Shown in pieces: positions 8,082 to 15,768 of a DNA stretch of 64,000 nucleotides. The notes beneath the pieces were generated by a model, which was not told the origin of the DNA, searched no databases, and worked only from the letters and a program-made list of their open reading frames with translations. How positions within the stretch are numbered: position 1 is the stretch's first letter; each line of letters begins with the position of its first letter. The stretch comes from Blastococcus saxobsidens DD2. GTDB taxonomy: Bacteria; Actinomycetota; Actinomycetes; Mycobacteriales; Geodermatophilaceae. The stretch is from contig NC_016943.1 of NCBI RefSeq assembly GCF_000284015.1, positions 1,405,541 to 1,469,540 of the forward strand, given 5' to 3'. A program made the position numbers and the translations under genes.

Positions 8082-8468
8082 GTGGTGAGCCGACGGAGGT
8101 CGGGCGAGCGCGGTGCGGCGTCGGTGGAACTGGCGGTCGCCTTCCCGGTGGTGTTGCTGCTGGTGATGACACTGATCCAGGCGGCTCTGTGGTTCTACGC
8201 CCGCTCGATCGCGCTGGGTGCCGCGCAGGAGGGCGCCCGCGAGGGCCGCGTGCAGCCCGCCTCGACCGCCCGCGCCCAGTCGGCCGCCGAAGGCTTCCTC
8301 GACCAGACCGCGCAGGACCTGCTCACCGGCCGGGACGTGACCGTGGCCGGCTCACCGAGCAGCATCGAGGTCACCGTCACCGGCACCTCCCTCAGCCTGT
8401 TTCCTGGGCTGTCTGGCTGGTCAGTCACCCAGACCGCCGTCGGCCCGGTGGAACGGCCCACACCATGA
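8082..8468 (+). CDS. TadE-like pseudopilin
   Basis: A 128-residue protein with start chosen at GTG 8082. An earlier in-frame GTG at 8004 would add 26 residues rich in proline, cysteine and arginine that look non-coding. The prepilin-like motif GERG followed by AASVE has glutamate at +5. It leads into a hydrophobic helix (LAVAFPVVLLLVMTLIQAAL) and a TadE domain with the usual ARSIALGAAQEGAREGR. TadE proteins are minor pilins required for pilus assembly. It overlaps the next TadE-like gene by 4 bp. Confidence 0.82.
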   Translation: MVSRRRSGERGAASVELAVAFPVVLLLVMTLIQAALWFYARSIALGAAQEGAREGRVQPASTARAQSAAEGFLDQTAQDLLTGRDVTVAGSPSSIEVTVTGTSLSLFPGLSGWSVTQTAVGPVERPTP

Positions 8469-8890
8469 ACCCCCAGGCCACGGAGCGAGGGTCGGTGTCG
8501 GTCGAGCTGGCGCTGCTGGCGCCGGCGCTCCTCCTGCTGCTGGCCTTCGCCGTCGTCGCCGGACGCACCCAGATCGCCGAGGGTGCCGTCCAAGAGGCCG
8601 CACGGGCCGCCGCCCGGGAGGCCTCGCTCGCACGCGACGCTGCCACCGCCGTCGCACGGGCCGGCGCCCAGGCGGAGCGCACCCTGGCCGCTCAGGATCT
8701 GCGCTGCGAGCGCACCACGGTCGACGTCGACACCGCCGGCTTCCAAGCCCCGCTCGGCCAGCCCGGCGACGTCACGGTGTCCATCACCTGCGTGGTCGGC
8801 ATGGCCGACCTGCTGGCCCCCGGCCTGCCCGGGTCTGTCTCCGTCGAGGCCTCCTTCATCAGCCCCGTCGACGCCTACCGCGAACGATGA
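8465..8890 (+). CDS. Second TadE-like pseudopilin
   Basis: A 141-residue protein that starts at ATG 8465. The cleavage motif is TERG followed by SVSVE (glutamate at +5), then a hydrophobic helix and the TadE pattern (GAVQEAARAAAREASLARD). Two cysteines in the C-terminal half (LRCERTT, ITCVVG) could form a disulphide. It is paralogous in layout to the preceding gene and probably forms a heteromeric minor-pilin tip with it. It overlaps both neighbours as ATGA. Confidence 0.82.
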   Translation: MNPQATERGSVSVELALLAPALLLLLAFAVVAGRTQIAEGAVQEAARAAAREASLARDAATAVARAGAQAERTLAAQDLRCERTTVDVDTAGFQAPLGQPGDVTVSITCVVGMADLLAPGLPGSVSVEASFISPVDAYRER

Positions 8891-9333
8891 CCGGCTACCA
8901 CGGCCACCGGCGGCCGGACGGAGAGCGCGGTGCCATCAGCGTCTTCCTCGCCGTCCTCGTTCCCGGGCTGTTGCTCATCATCGGGCTGGCCGTCGATGGC
9001 GGCGCCAAGGTGGCCGCCACCCAGCGCGCCAACGCCATCGCTGACGAGGCCGCCCGCGCCGGCGGACAGGCCCTCGACATCTCCGCGGCCCTCGCCGGAC
9101 AGGTGCAGGTCGACCCGACCGCCGCAGTCGCCGCTGCGCAGGACTACCTCGACCGCAACGACGTGCAGGGCGCGGTGACGGTCGTCGATGGCGACACCCT
9201 GTACGTGACCACCACGATCACCCAGCCCACGACCTTCCTGGGCCTGATCGGCATCTCCACCCTCACGGTGGAGGGCTCCGGCACCGCCGACCTGATCACA
9301 GGCACCGGTCAGAACGGGGGAGCGGGCCCATGA
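8887..9333 (+). CDS. TadG-like pilus assembly protein
   Basis: A 148-residue protein with the Flp-pilus TadG N-terminal pattern. GERGAISVFLAVLVPGLLLI precedes an IGLAVDGGAKVAATQRANAI segment and DEAARAGGQALD. The position that is glutamate in the two preceding proteins is phenylalanine here (AISVF). The prepilin peptidase site is therefore degenerate, and the protein may stay uncleaved as a membrane anchor. It is shorter than full TadG proteins, lacking a von Willebrand domain. It ends in an ATGA overlap with the LysM-BTAD gene. Confidence 0.78.
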   Translation: MTGYHGHRRPDGERGAISVFLAVLVPGLLLIIGLAVDGGAKVAATQRANAIADEAARAGGQALDISAALAGQVQVDPTAAVAAAQDYLDRNDVQGAVTVVDGDTLYVTTTITQPTTFLGLIGISTLTVEGSGTADLITGTGQNGGAGP

Positions 9334-12300
9334 CCACGCCACCGCGGGCATTCGACGTGCTGCGCCAGCTGCTCGCCCTTCTGGCGCTTGCGGCCGCCGT
9401 CGCCGGCGTCCCCATTGCGCTATGGCAGCTCGGTGGCGCTTACCTGCCCGACGAGCTGCCCTCCTGGGCTCGGGTGACCACTGCGCTGAGCGGACCGGAC
9501 ACCGGCGCCGTCTTCCTCGGACTGCTCGTGGTGATCGGCTGGTGTGCCTGGGCGTGCTTCGCCCTGTCGGTGGCCGTCGAGCTCGTCAGTCAGCTGCGCG
9601 GCCTGTCACCGCTGCGGCTGCCCGGCCTGGCGGTCCCACAGCAGCTCGCCGGCCTGCTGGTGGCCGCCGTCCTCGGTGTCGCCAGCGCACCGCTGTTGGC
9701 CGCTCCGGCCGTGGCCGGTCCGCCGGTCGTCGCCGAACAGCCGGTTGACCTCGAGAAGCCGCCGCCGGCGCCCGCCCCGCCAGCCGACAATCCGCCTACC
9801 GCACCTCCCGCGGCCGGTCCGACCTACTCGGTGCAGCCGCGCGACACTCTCGGCCGCATCGCCGCCCGCTACCTGGGCGACTGGACCCGGTTCGAGGAAA
9901 TCCTCGAGCTCAACCGCGGCCGGCCCCAGCCCGACGGCGCGATCCTCTCCGATCCGGGGCTGATCCGTCCGGGCTGGGTATTGGTCCTTCCGCCCGACGC
10001 CAGCCTCCCCGTGGTCGACAGGACGGCCGGCGAGGTGACCGTGGGGCCCGGCGACACCCTCACCGACATCGCCGAGCAACACGGCCTGGACGGCTGGCAG
10101 CCGATCTACGCCCTCAATGCCGGCGAACCCCTTCCCGGCGGCGGCCGATTCACCGATCCCGACCTGATCCTCCCCGGGCAGGTCCTCGACCTCCCGCCCG
10201 TAGACCCGGCAGCCGCTGGCTCTTTTTCGCCCGCCACCCCCGAACCACCGGCTGAGGAGGCACCGCCGCCACCCCCGCCGCATGAGGACGAGCCAGCCGT
10301 GCCGGCGGAGCCCTCATCGACCCCGACCGCCTCGCCGACATCGCAGAGTCCAGCCGAGGAACCGGTGCAGTCGGCAGCCGACGCTGATGCCCTCGATGCC
10401 GACGGGGACCAGTTCCCGGCGGAGCTGGCGGCCGTTCTCGCCGGCAGCGGGGCACTGCTCGCCGCAGGCGTGGGCGCGACGTGGCTGGCGCACCGCCGCC
10501 AGCGGCTGCGCCGCCGCCGCCCTGGCCGACGGCTGATTCCCCTCCCGAAGGGGCTGTCGGCCACCCAGACGGTCGTCACCTCGGCGGCCGACGCGGGTAC
10601 GGCCGACTACGACGCGCTCGACCTGGCGCTGCGCGGACTCGCCGTCCGGATCTCCGAGCACCCAGACGGGCTGCTGCCCGACGTTGTCGCCGCCCGACTG
10701 CACGGCGGCCGGCTCGAGCTGCGGCTGCACGCCCCGGCCGACAGTCCGCCGCCCGAACCGTGGACCGCCGATGACACCGGCCTGTGGTGGTTCGTGCGGC
10801 TGGACCGGGACACCGGCGTGGCCACCGAAGTGGCCCGGGCTCGCCTGGCGCCATATCCGACCCTGGTCACCATCGGGACCGACGGCGGCGACCGTTGGCT
10901 GTTGGACCTTGAACGCCTCGGCGCCGTGTACGTGACCGGACCGGTCGACCGCCGCACGGACTTCGCCCGGCACCTGGCCGCCGAGATGGCCGTCAACAGC
11001 TGGTCGGACCACCTCACCGTCACCACCGTCGGTTTCGGCGAGGAACTGCTCGACCTGGCACCGCACCGGGTCCACCCGACCGAAACCGCCAACGACCCCG
11101 ACCTGCACGCCGCGCTGCGGGAAGCGGCCGAGCGCGACACCGACGACGTGCTGGACGGGCGGCTGCGGGCCGGAGCGGGGGACGGCTGGATGCCGCAGGT
11201 CATCCTCAACCCACGCTCGCCGGATCAGGTCGGCGAACTGGCCGAGGCCTCCGCTGCTCTGCGCGCTCGCGAGCGGCGAGCCGCGGTCGCACTCGTGCTC
11301 GGCGTCGAGCCGGGGGAGGCCGGCGACGAGTGGCTGCTGACGCTGACCGACGACGGGTCGCTGTTCATTCCGGCACTGGGGCTGCGGCTACCGGCTCCAC
11401 GGCTGACCGCCGAGCAGGCTCGCGACATCGCCACGCTGCTGGCCTTCGAACGTGACTCCGATGACGACCCGATCCCCGTCGCCGCCGGCGACCGCCCCTG
11501 GCAGGTGCACACCGACGCCGCCGGCGCGATCCGCAACAACGCATCCGATCCGGGCACCACCGCGCCACCGGTCCAACTCCCCGCCACGCAGACGGCGCTA
11601 CGCCGGTCCACCACCGCCGCGGCACGCGACGCGACGCCGCCCGCCGCGACCGAACCTTCCGCCCGACCGACGTCGTCGTCGAGCGATGCCGCCGAGACGC
11701 CGGAGCGTACGGCGCCGGCCGACGTGCGCAGCCGGATCGAGGACGACCTCGCCCAGCTCGACCGTGATCTCGTCGACTGGTGGGCGCCGGACTGCCCCCG
11801 GCCGCGGCTGACGCTGCTCGGACCGATCTCCCTGCGCGCGCTCGGTGATGAGGCGGCCGTGGCCAGGTCCGGGCTGCGGCGCCGCTACGAGGAGACAGTC
11901 GCCTACCTCGCCACCCGCCCGCACGGCGCCACCGCCGACGAGGCCGCCACCGCGCTGCAGCCTGCCCGCGGCGGCAGGGCCGACCCGGTCAGCGCCCGCG
12001 CCTACGTCCACCGGGTCGCCGCCGGCGCCCGCGCCTGGTTGGGCACCGACCCCGCCACCGGCCAAAAGCACCTCAGCTCCGGCCACCGCGGCCGCTACAC
12101 GTTGACCGGCGTGCTTGTCGACGCCGACCTCTTCCGCCAGTTGCGCGCCCGGGCCGCTGTCCGCGGACACGACCTGCCCGACCTGCTGACCGCCCTTCGG
12201 CTGGTGTCTGGCCCGCCGTTCGCCCAGCGCCCGGCCGGCTACGAGTGGCTGGACGGATTGGACCTCACATTCACCGCCGCGGTCTGCGACGTCGCCCACC

Positions 12301-12566
12301 AGGTCGTCACCGCCGCCCTCGTCGACGGCGACCTGGCGGCCGCCGGCACCGCCTCGGCCACCGCCCTGCTCGTGGCGCCGGACGACGAGCGAGTGCTGCT
12401 GGACGCGATGTGGGTGGCCTACCACCAGGGCAACCGCGCCGAGGCCGAGACCTACGTCGCTCGCATCGTGGCCGTCCACGACGGGGAGGACGAGATGGAC
12501 TTGCCCATGAGCACCGCGGAGACCATTAACCGCGCCCGCCGGCAGTTCCTCGACCGAGCCTCGTGA
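9330..12566 (+). CDS. Membrane LysM protein with C-terminal BTAD transcription-activator domain
   Basis: A 1078-residue multidomain protein. Three membrane spans lie within residues 10-130. Two LysM modules follow (about 165-222 and 233-290, each with a GDTL or RDTL start and an LVLPP or LDLPP end). Then comes a proline-rich linker and another span (about 364-385) followed by basic RRQRLRRRR. A long cytoplasmic region ends in a winged-helix-like part (LTLLGPISLRALGDEA) and a bacterial transcriptional activator domain of TPR type (about 930-1078). LysM modules bind peptidoglycan. The BTAD module is normally part of SARP-type activators. The protein could sense the wall and signal to transcription or scaffold the pilus. 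Architecture is clear, function is inferred. Confidence 0.75.
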   Translation: MTTPPRAFDVLRQLLALLALAAAVAGVPIALWQLGGAYLPDELPSWARVTTALSGPDTGAVFLGLLVVIGWCAWACFALSVAVELVSQLRGLSPLRLPGLAVPQQLAGLLVAAVLGVASAPLLAAPAVAGPPVVAEQPVDLEKPPPAPAPPADNPPTAPPAAGPTYSVQPRDTLGRIAARYLGDWTRFEEILELNRGRPQPDGAILSDPGLIRPGWVLVLPPDASLPVVDRTAGEVTVGPGDTLTDIAEQHGLDGWQPIYALNAGEPLPGGGRFTDPDLILPGQVLDLPPVDPAAAGSFSPATPEPPAEEAPPPPPPHEDEPAVPAEPSSTPTASPTSQSPAEEPVQSAADADALDADGDQFPAELAAVLAGSGALLAAGVGATWLAHRRQRLRRRRPGRRLIPLPKGLSATQTVVTSAADAGTADYDALDLALRGLAVRISEHPDGLLPDVVAARLHGGRLELRLHAPADSPPPEPWTADDTGLWWFVRLDRDTGVATEVARARLAPYPTLVTIGTDGGDRWLLDLERLGAVYVTGPVDRRTDFARHLAAEMAVNSWSDHLTVTTVGFGEELLDLAPHRVHPTETANDPDLHAALREAAERDTDDVLDGRLRAGAGDGWMPQVILNPRSPDQVGELAEASAALRARERRAAVALVLGVEPGEAGDEWLLTLTDDGSLFIPALGLRLPAPRLTAEQARDIATLLAFERDSDDDPIPVAAGDRPWQVHTDAAGAIRNNASDPGTTAPPVQLPATQTALRRSTTAAARDATPPAATEPSARPTSSSSDAAETPERTAPADVRSRIEDDLAQLDRDLVDWWAPDCPRPRLTLLGPISLRALGDEAAVARSGLRRRYEETVAYLATRPHGATADEAATALQPARGGRADPVSARAYVHRVAAGARAWLGTDPATGQKHLSSGHRGRYTLTGVLVDADLFRQLRARAAVRGHDLPDLLTALRLVSGPPFAQRPAGYEWLDGLDLTFTAAVCDVAHQVVTAALVDGDLAAAGTASATALLVAPDDERVLLDAMWVAYHQGNRAEAETYVARIVAVHDGEDEMDLPMSTAETINRARRQFLDRAS

Positions 12567-12750
12567 CGACGGCCGCTGGCTGCATCCACCACAACGAGGG
12601 AAGCGTCCAACCTGGACGGACCGCAGTCTGGGACGTCCGGGACCTGCGCCGGCAGGTCGAGATGTCGTACCTCTGACCACACTCGAGTGCGCAGGGGCCT
12701 CGGGATGGAAGGAGAGACGCTGGTGATAATCGAGCCGATCGCCGCCGACC

Positions 12751-13197
12751 GTGGACCTCGACGAGGTAGAGGTCGCGCTGCTGAATGCCGCGGTCGGTGA
12801 CTACGCCGCCGAGGCCGCCGTGCTGCTGCTCGCCAACGATGGTTACTGGCCGGCTCATCTGCGCGCCGCTGGGATGATCACGGTGGAGGCCGAGCCGGTC
12901 GGCGGGCACATGTGGGCGCGCATCGAGTGGGCGGAACTCGATGCTGCCCTCGCCGACGGGCGGCTGCCCGGCAGTCCGGAGGAGCTTGCAGTGCTCCGGG
13001 TGGCCGTAAGCCTCGCCGACGGCCGACCGGTCGACCTTGCCGACGTGGCGGTGGCGCTGGACCGTCGCAGACTCGGCCTGGTGCTCGCTGCGCTTGCGCA
13101 CGCCGCCGGCAGCCACGATCACTGCGCTCCGGCCGGCCAGGGCGCAGACGCCGACCTCGGGCTGGGACCGCTGATCGCCTGGCCGGCTCGGCACTAA
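12751..13197 (+). CDS. Conserved small protein of unknown function
   Basis: A 148-residue acidic, alanine-rich protein starting at GTG 12751 (VDLDEVEVALLNAAVGDYAA). It has no signal peptide or membrane span. The helical N-terminal half contains LLANDGYWPAHLRAAGMI and a DGRPVDLADVAVALDRRRL segment. I do not recognise a named family. The start is uncertain: a much better ribosome site (AAGGAGAG) serves a GTG at 12723 in a different frame that closes after 25 codons. Position between the pilus operon and a small HTH gene suggests an accessory or regulatory role, but nothing in the sequence proves it. Confidence 0.6.
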   Translation: MDLDEVEVALLNAAVGDYAAEAAVLLLANDGYWPAHLRAAGMITVEAEPVGGHMWARIEWAELDAALADGRLPGSPEELAVLRVAVSLADGRPVDLADVAVALDRRRLGLVLAALAHAAGSHDHCAPAGQGADADLGLGPLIAWPARH

Positions 13198-13204
13198 TCC
13201 AGCC

Positions 13205-13462
13205 ATGCCCTATCCGCCGCGGCCACGGTTTCGCCCGCTACCCGCCTTCGCCGGAACTGCCCGCACCGGCACCGTGCCCGGCCAGCGGCTGCAGACGCAG
13301 CTGGAGGCCTTCGTTCTCGCCGAGTACGCCGCCGGCCGCTCGCTGCGGCAGATCGCCGAGCTGATCGACCGTTCGCCCACCGCAGTCCGCCGCGTTCTGG
13401 ACAAGCACGGGGTTCCACGGCGCGCGGTCGGCGCTCCACGGCAGGGTGCCCAGCGTCCCTGA
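13205..13462 (+). CDS. Small helix-turn-helix protein
   Basis: An 85-residue protein. After a proline-rich N-terminus comes a single homeodomain-like helix-turn-helix: LAEYAAGRSLRQIAELIDRS then PTAVRRVLDKHGVP, the pattern of resolvase/transposase-type HTH_23/38 domains. It lacks a catalytic domain, so it is a DNA-binding accessory or regulator. The gene ends 47 bp before operator copy 2 and 147 bp before copy 3. It is therefore well placed to act locally on the secretion operon or to be the last gene of the pilus transcript. Confidence 0.68.
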   Translation: MPYPPRPRFRPLPAFAGTARTGTVPGQRLQTQLEAFVLAEYAAGRSLRQIAELIDRSPTAVRRVLDKHGVPRRAVGAPRQGAQRP

Positions 13463-13509
13463 CCGAAACCCGATCGAGGGCCGGCATCCGTCGGCGTGCG
13501 GCGTCGGTG

Positions 13510-13527
13510 CTCCGGTAATCCTCCAGT
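13510..13527 (-). promoter_or_regulatory. Operator candidate, copy 2 (secretion operon)
   Basis: Read on the minus strand the sequence is ACTGGAGGATTACCGGAG, matching copy 1 at 16 of 18 positions. It lies in the gap before the type IV secretion operon, about 80 bp upstream of copy 3. Confidence 0.55.
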
Positions 13528-13609
13528 CGTCCGCCGGTGAGAGTCGTTCGGTACCACCCCTGCGCCGGCACACACTTCACCTCGGCCGATGACCGCTCTC
13601 CAGTAGCCG

Positions 13610-13627
13610 ACTGGAGGACTTCTGGAG
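13610..13627 (+). promoter_or_regulatory. Operator candidate, copy 3 (secretion operon)
   Basis: The sequence ACTGGAGGACTTCTGGAG keeps both heptamers with one change in the second, at 11-bp spacing. A third heptamer in opposite orientation (CTCCAGT, 13598-13604) lies five bases to the left, so this site is partly palindromic. It ends 22 bp before the first possible start codon of the secretion operon. Confidence 0.5.
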
Positions 13628-13649
13628 GCCCGGACGACACGGTCGGCGC

Positions 13650-14582
13650 ATGCAGAGCCCAACACCGCGTCGGGGACCGCGGCGCGGTCGGATGAGCCGT
13701 GACGCGCCGCCGTCGGGATCGATGGCGATCGCGGACCCACTGACTTCCCGTCGAGCACGGCCGATGACGGTCGAGGCGATGCGCGCGGCCGTCATCGCGA
13801 TCCGCGCAGGGATCTTCGACGACCTCAACGATCCCGACGTCGTTTGGAGAGGCCAGCCGTCGCGCGCTGCGGGCCCTGTCACTGCCTCCCGGCCGGATGC
13901 CAGTTCGATCCCGTGGGCGGCATTCGACGTCGGCGACCCTGTCGTCCTGGTTGTTGCCGCTCACGCCGGGGCCGGCGCTTCCACGGTCGCGTTGGCAGTC
14001 GCCGAAGGGCTGGCGGAAGCTCGGCGGGTACAGCTGGTGGACTACGCCGGGCCGCTCCGGTCAGGGCTGGCGGCGGCCCCGGCCATCGAGATGGGCGCGG
14101 ACGGGGACTGGCGAAGCGGTCGCCGCGGTCGACTCGACGTCGTCCGCCTTACTCGGAATCCAGCCGACGGAGACCTACCGCCGCTTCCGGAAATCGACGA
14201 CGCGGCTCGACTGGCGGTGGTCGATGCGGGTTGGTCGCTGACCCGCGCGCTGCTCGACTCACCCGGGTCACTCGCCTGCGGCGCGATGGTTGTCGTCACC
14301 CGGGTGACGGTGCCGGGGGTCCGGCAGACCGAGCAGCTGCTCGCCGCCGTCGACGGCGAGGCGGCGGTCGCCGCGGTGGGCCCGGCCCGCTGGCCCCGGC
14401 TGGTGAAGGTCAGCTGCGGTCCGCGGCTTGGTGAGTTGCGGTCGCGGGGGCAGATGGTCCCAGTGCCGATCGACCGGCGACTGCAGATTGCCGGGCTGAC
14501 CGGCGACCGGCTACCGAAGCCAGTGGCGGCCGCCGGCCGGTCGTTGGCCGCACTCGTGGCCCCGGCGGGGGAGACTCCGTGA
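13650..14582 (+). CDS. ParA/MinD-like ATPase, first gene of the secretion operon
   Basis: A 310-residue protein if begun at ATG 13650; ATG 13692 and ATG 13722 are alternatives and none has a strong ribosome site. The core shows VVLVVAAHAGAGASTVALAV, a ParA-type P-loop with the lysine missing (GAGAST for GGVGKT). A central AVVDAGWSLTRAL replaces the switch region. The C-terminus ends with RRLQIAGLTGDRLPKPVAAA. It resembles the MinD-like proteins (DUF6668 type) that open type IV secretion operons of actinobacterial conjugative elements. Positioning of the secretion apparatus is the likely role. It overlaps the next gene by GTGA. Confidence 0.68.
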   Translation: MQSPTPRRGPRRGRMSRDAPPSGSMAIADPLTSRRARPMTVEAMRAAVIAIRAGIFDDLNDPDVVWRGQPSRAAGPVTASRPDASSIPWAAFDVGDPVVLVVAAHAGAGASTVALAVAEGLAEARRVQLVDYAGPLRSGLAAAPAIEMGADGDWRSGRRGRLDVVRLTRNPADGDLPPLPEIDDAARLAVVDAGWSLTRALLDSPGSLACGAMVVVTRVTVPGVRQTEQLLAAVDGEAAVAAVGPARWPRLVKVSCGPRLGELRSRGQMVPVPIDRRLQIAGLTGDRLPKPVAAAGRSLAALVAPAGETP

Positions 14583-14962
14583 CCGCCGGACGGAGGAGCA
14601 CCGCCGTGGCGGTGCGGGCGGCATCAAGCGTCGTGTTCGTCCTTGCCGGGTTCGTCGTGCTGGATGCCGGGCCGGCGACCGCGACGCCGGCCGAGATCGG
14701 CGCGGCGGTCTGCCCGGCGGCACCGCCGGGGATGCAAGGCTTCGCCGACGACGTGACCGCCTGGGTGAAGTGGGGCGTGCTAGCGCTGATCGGCATCGGC
14801 GCGGTCGTGTCCCTCGGGTCGATCCTCGTCGGGCGGATCTTCTCCCATCCGCATGCCTCCCGGTACGGGGCCATGGGCGTCGCGGTGGTGGTGATGGTGG
14901 CCATCGCCTACACGGTCATCCTCGTCATCCTGGACTCGATCACCGGCAGCGGGTGCACGTAA
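14579..14962 (+). CDS. Small membrane protein, possible VirB2-like conjugation subunit
   Basis: A 127-residue protein starting at GTG 14579. It has an N-terminal hydrophobic signal (AASSVVFVLAGFVVLDAG ending ATATPAE), a 20-residue extracytoplasmic stretch with one cysteine, and two closely spaced spans (about 62-84 and 99-120). Size and layout, signal plus two spans, resemble VirB2/TrbC-type conjugative pilins and the short membrane proteins that stand at this position in actinobacterial systems. The sequence is too short and diverged to be sure. Its TAA stop overlaps the next ATG (TAATG). Confidence 0.6.
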   Translation: MTAGRRSTAVAVRAASSVVFVLAGFVVLDAGPATATPAEIGAAVCPAAPPGMQGFADDVTAWVKWGVLALIGIGAVVSLGSILVGRIFSHPHASRYGAMGVAVVVMVAIAYTVILVILDSITGSGCT

Positions 14963-15768
14963 TGCGCCGTCGAGACGTCCGGCGAAGCGCTGTCCCGGAG
15001 TGGGGACCTGGTCGACTTCTCACGCTGGTCGTAGTCGCAGCCCTCGTGGCGCTGGCGGTCCTGGCCGGCGTGGTCCTGGCGGTCGTCGGGGTGCTGAGCG
15101 AGGAGAAGCCGGGTTCAGCGGACGCTGCGCGACAGAGAGATGCAGTCTCCCCGGATACGTCGTCCCGAGATGCCTTGGCCGCGACATCGATGCAGACCGC
15201 CGACCCGGACGACGCGCTGCCAGGTCCGGTGTCGCTGCAGGCCGCGGGTGTCATCGAGTTGCCGCGCACCACGGCCGACGGCCCGGCTGACGTGCCCACC
15301 GGCTTTCCCCGCACTCCCGAAGGTGCCCTGGCGCAGTTGGCCGCGATCGACGTGACGGCGATGCAGACCGGCTCGATGGACGGTGTGCGGCGTGTCATCG
15401 CCGAGTGGGCTGCCCCTGGCGGCCCGACCCCGGAGACGTGGTCCGGGGTGGCTGGCATGGCGAGCCTTCTGTCGGCGGCGGGGCTGTCCGGTGCCGGGTC
15501 CCCGCAGTTGGCCATCGTTGTCCGACCGGCGATGGGGCTGATCAAGGGAACGGTGGGTCCGCAGTTCGCGGTGGTGTGCGTGAACCTCGAGTTCACCGTC
15601 ACCCTCGAGCAGACCTCGCGGATCGCGATCGCCGACTGCCAGCGCATGGCATGGGTGGGGGACCGGTGGGTGATCGGTGCCGGGCCGGAGCCCGCGCCGG
15701 CGCCATCGGTCTGGCCGGGTACCGACACCGCGATCGCGGCTGGCTGGCGGGATCTGCGCCATGTCTAG
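14962..15768 (+). CDS. Single-span membrane protein of the secretion operon, VirB8/TcpC-like position
   Basis: A 268-residue protein with a basic cytoplasmic N-terminus, one strong span (about 18-42, LLTLVVVAALVALAVLAGVV) and an extracytoplasmic domain. The domain contains PTGFPRTPEGALAQLAAIDV and a beta-rich C-terminal half (GPQFAVVCVNLEFTVT, GDRWVIGAG). This is the general layout of VirB8/TcpC-type NTF2-like proteins in Gram-positive conjugation systems and it occupies the same place in the operon. Detailed family membership cannot be proven by reading alone. It overlaps the VirB6-like gene by 8 bp. Confidence 0.6.
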   Translation: MRRRDVRRSAVPEWGPGRLLTLVVVAALVALAVLAGVVLAVVGVLSEEKPGSADAARQRDAVSPDTSSRDALAATSMQTADPDDALPGPVSLQAAGVIELPRTTADGPADVPTGFPRTPEGALAQLAAIDVTAMQTGSMDGVRRVIAEWAAPGGPTPETWSGVAGMASLLSAAGLSGAGSPQLAIVVRPAMGLIKGTVGPQFAVVCVNLEFTVTLEQTSRIAIADCQRMAWVGDRWVIGAGPEPAPAPSVWPGTDTAIAAGWRDLRHV

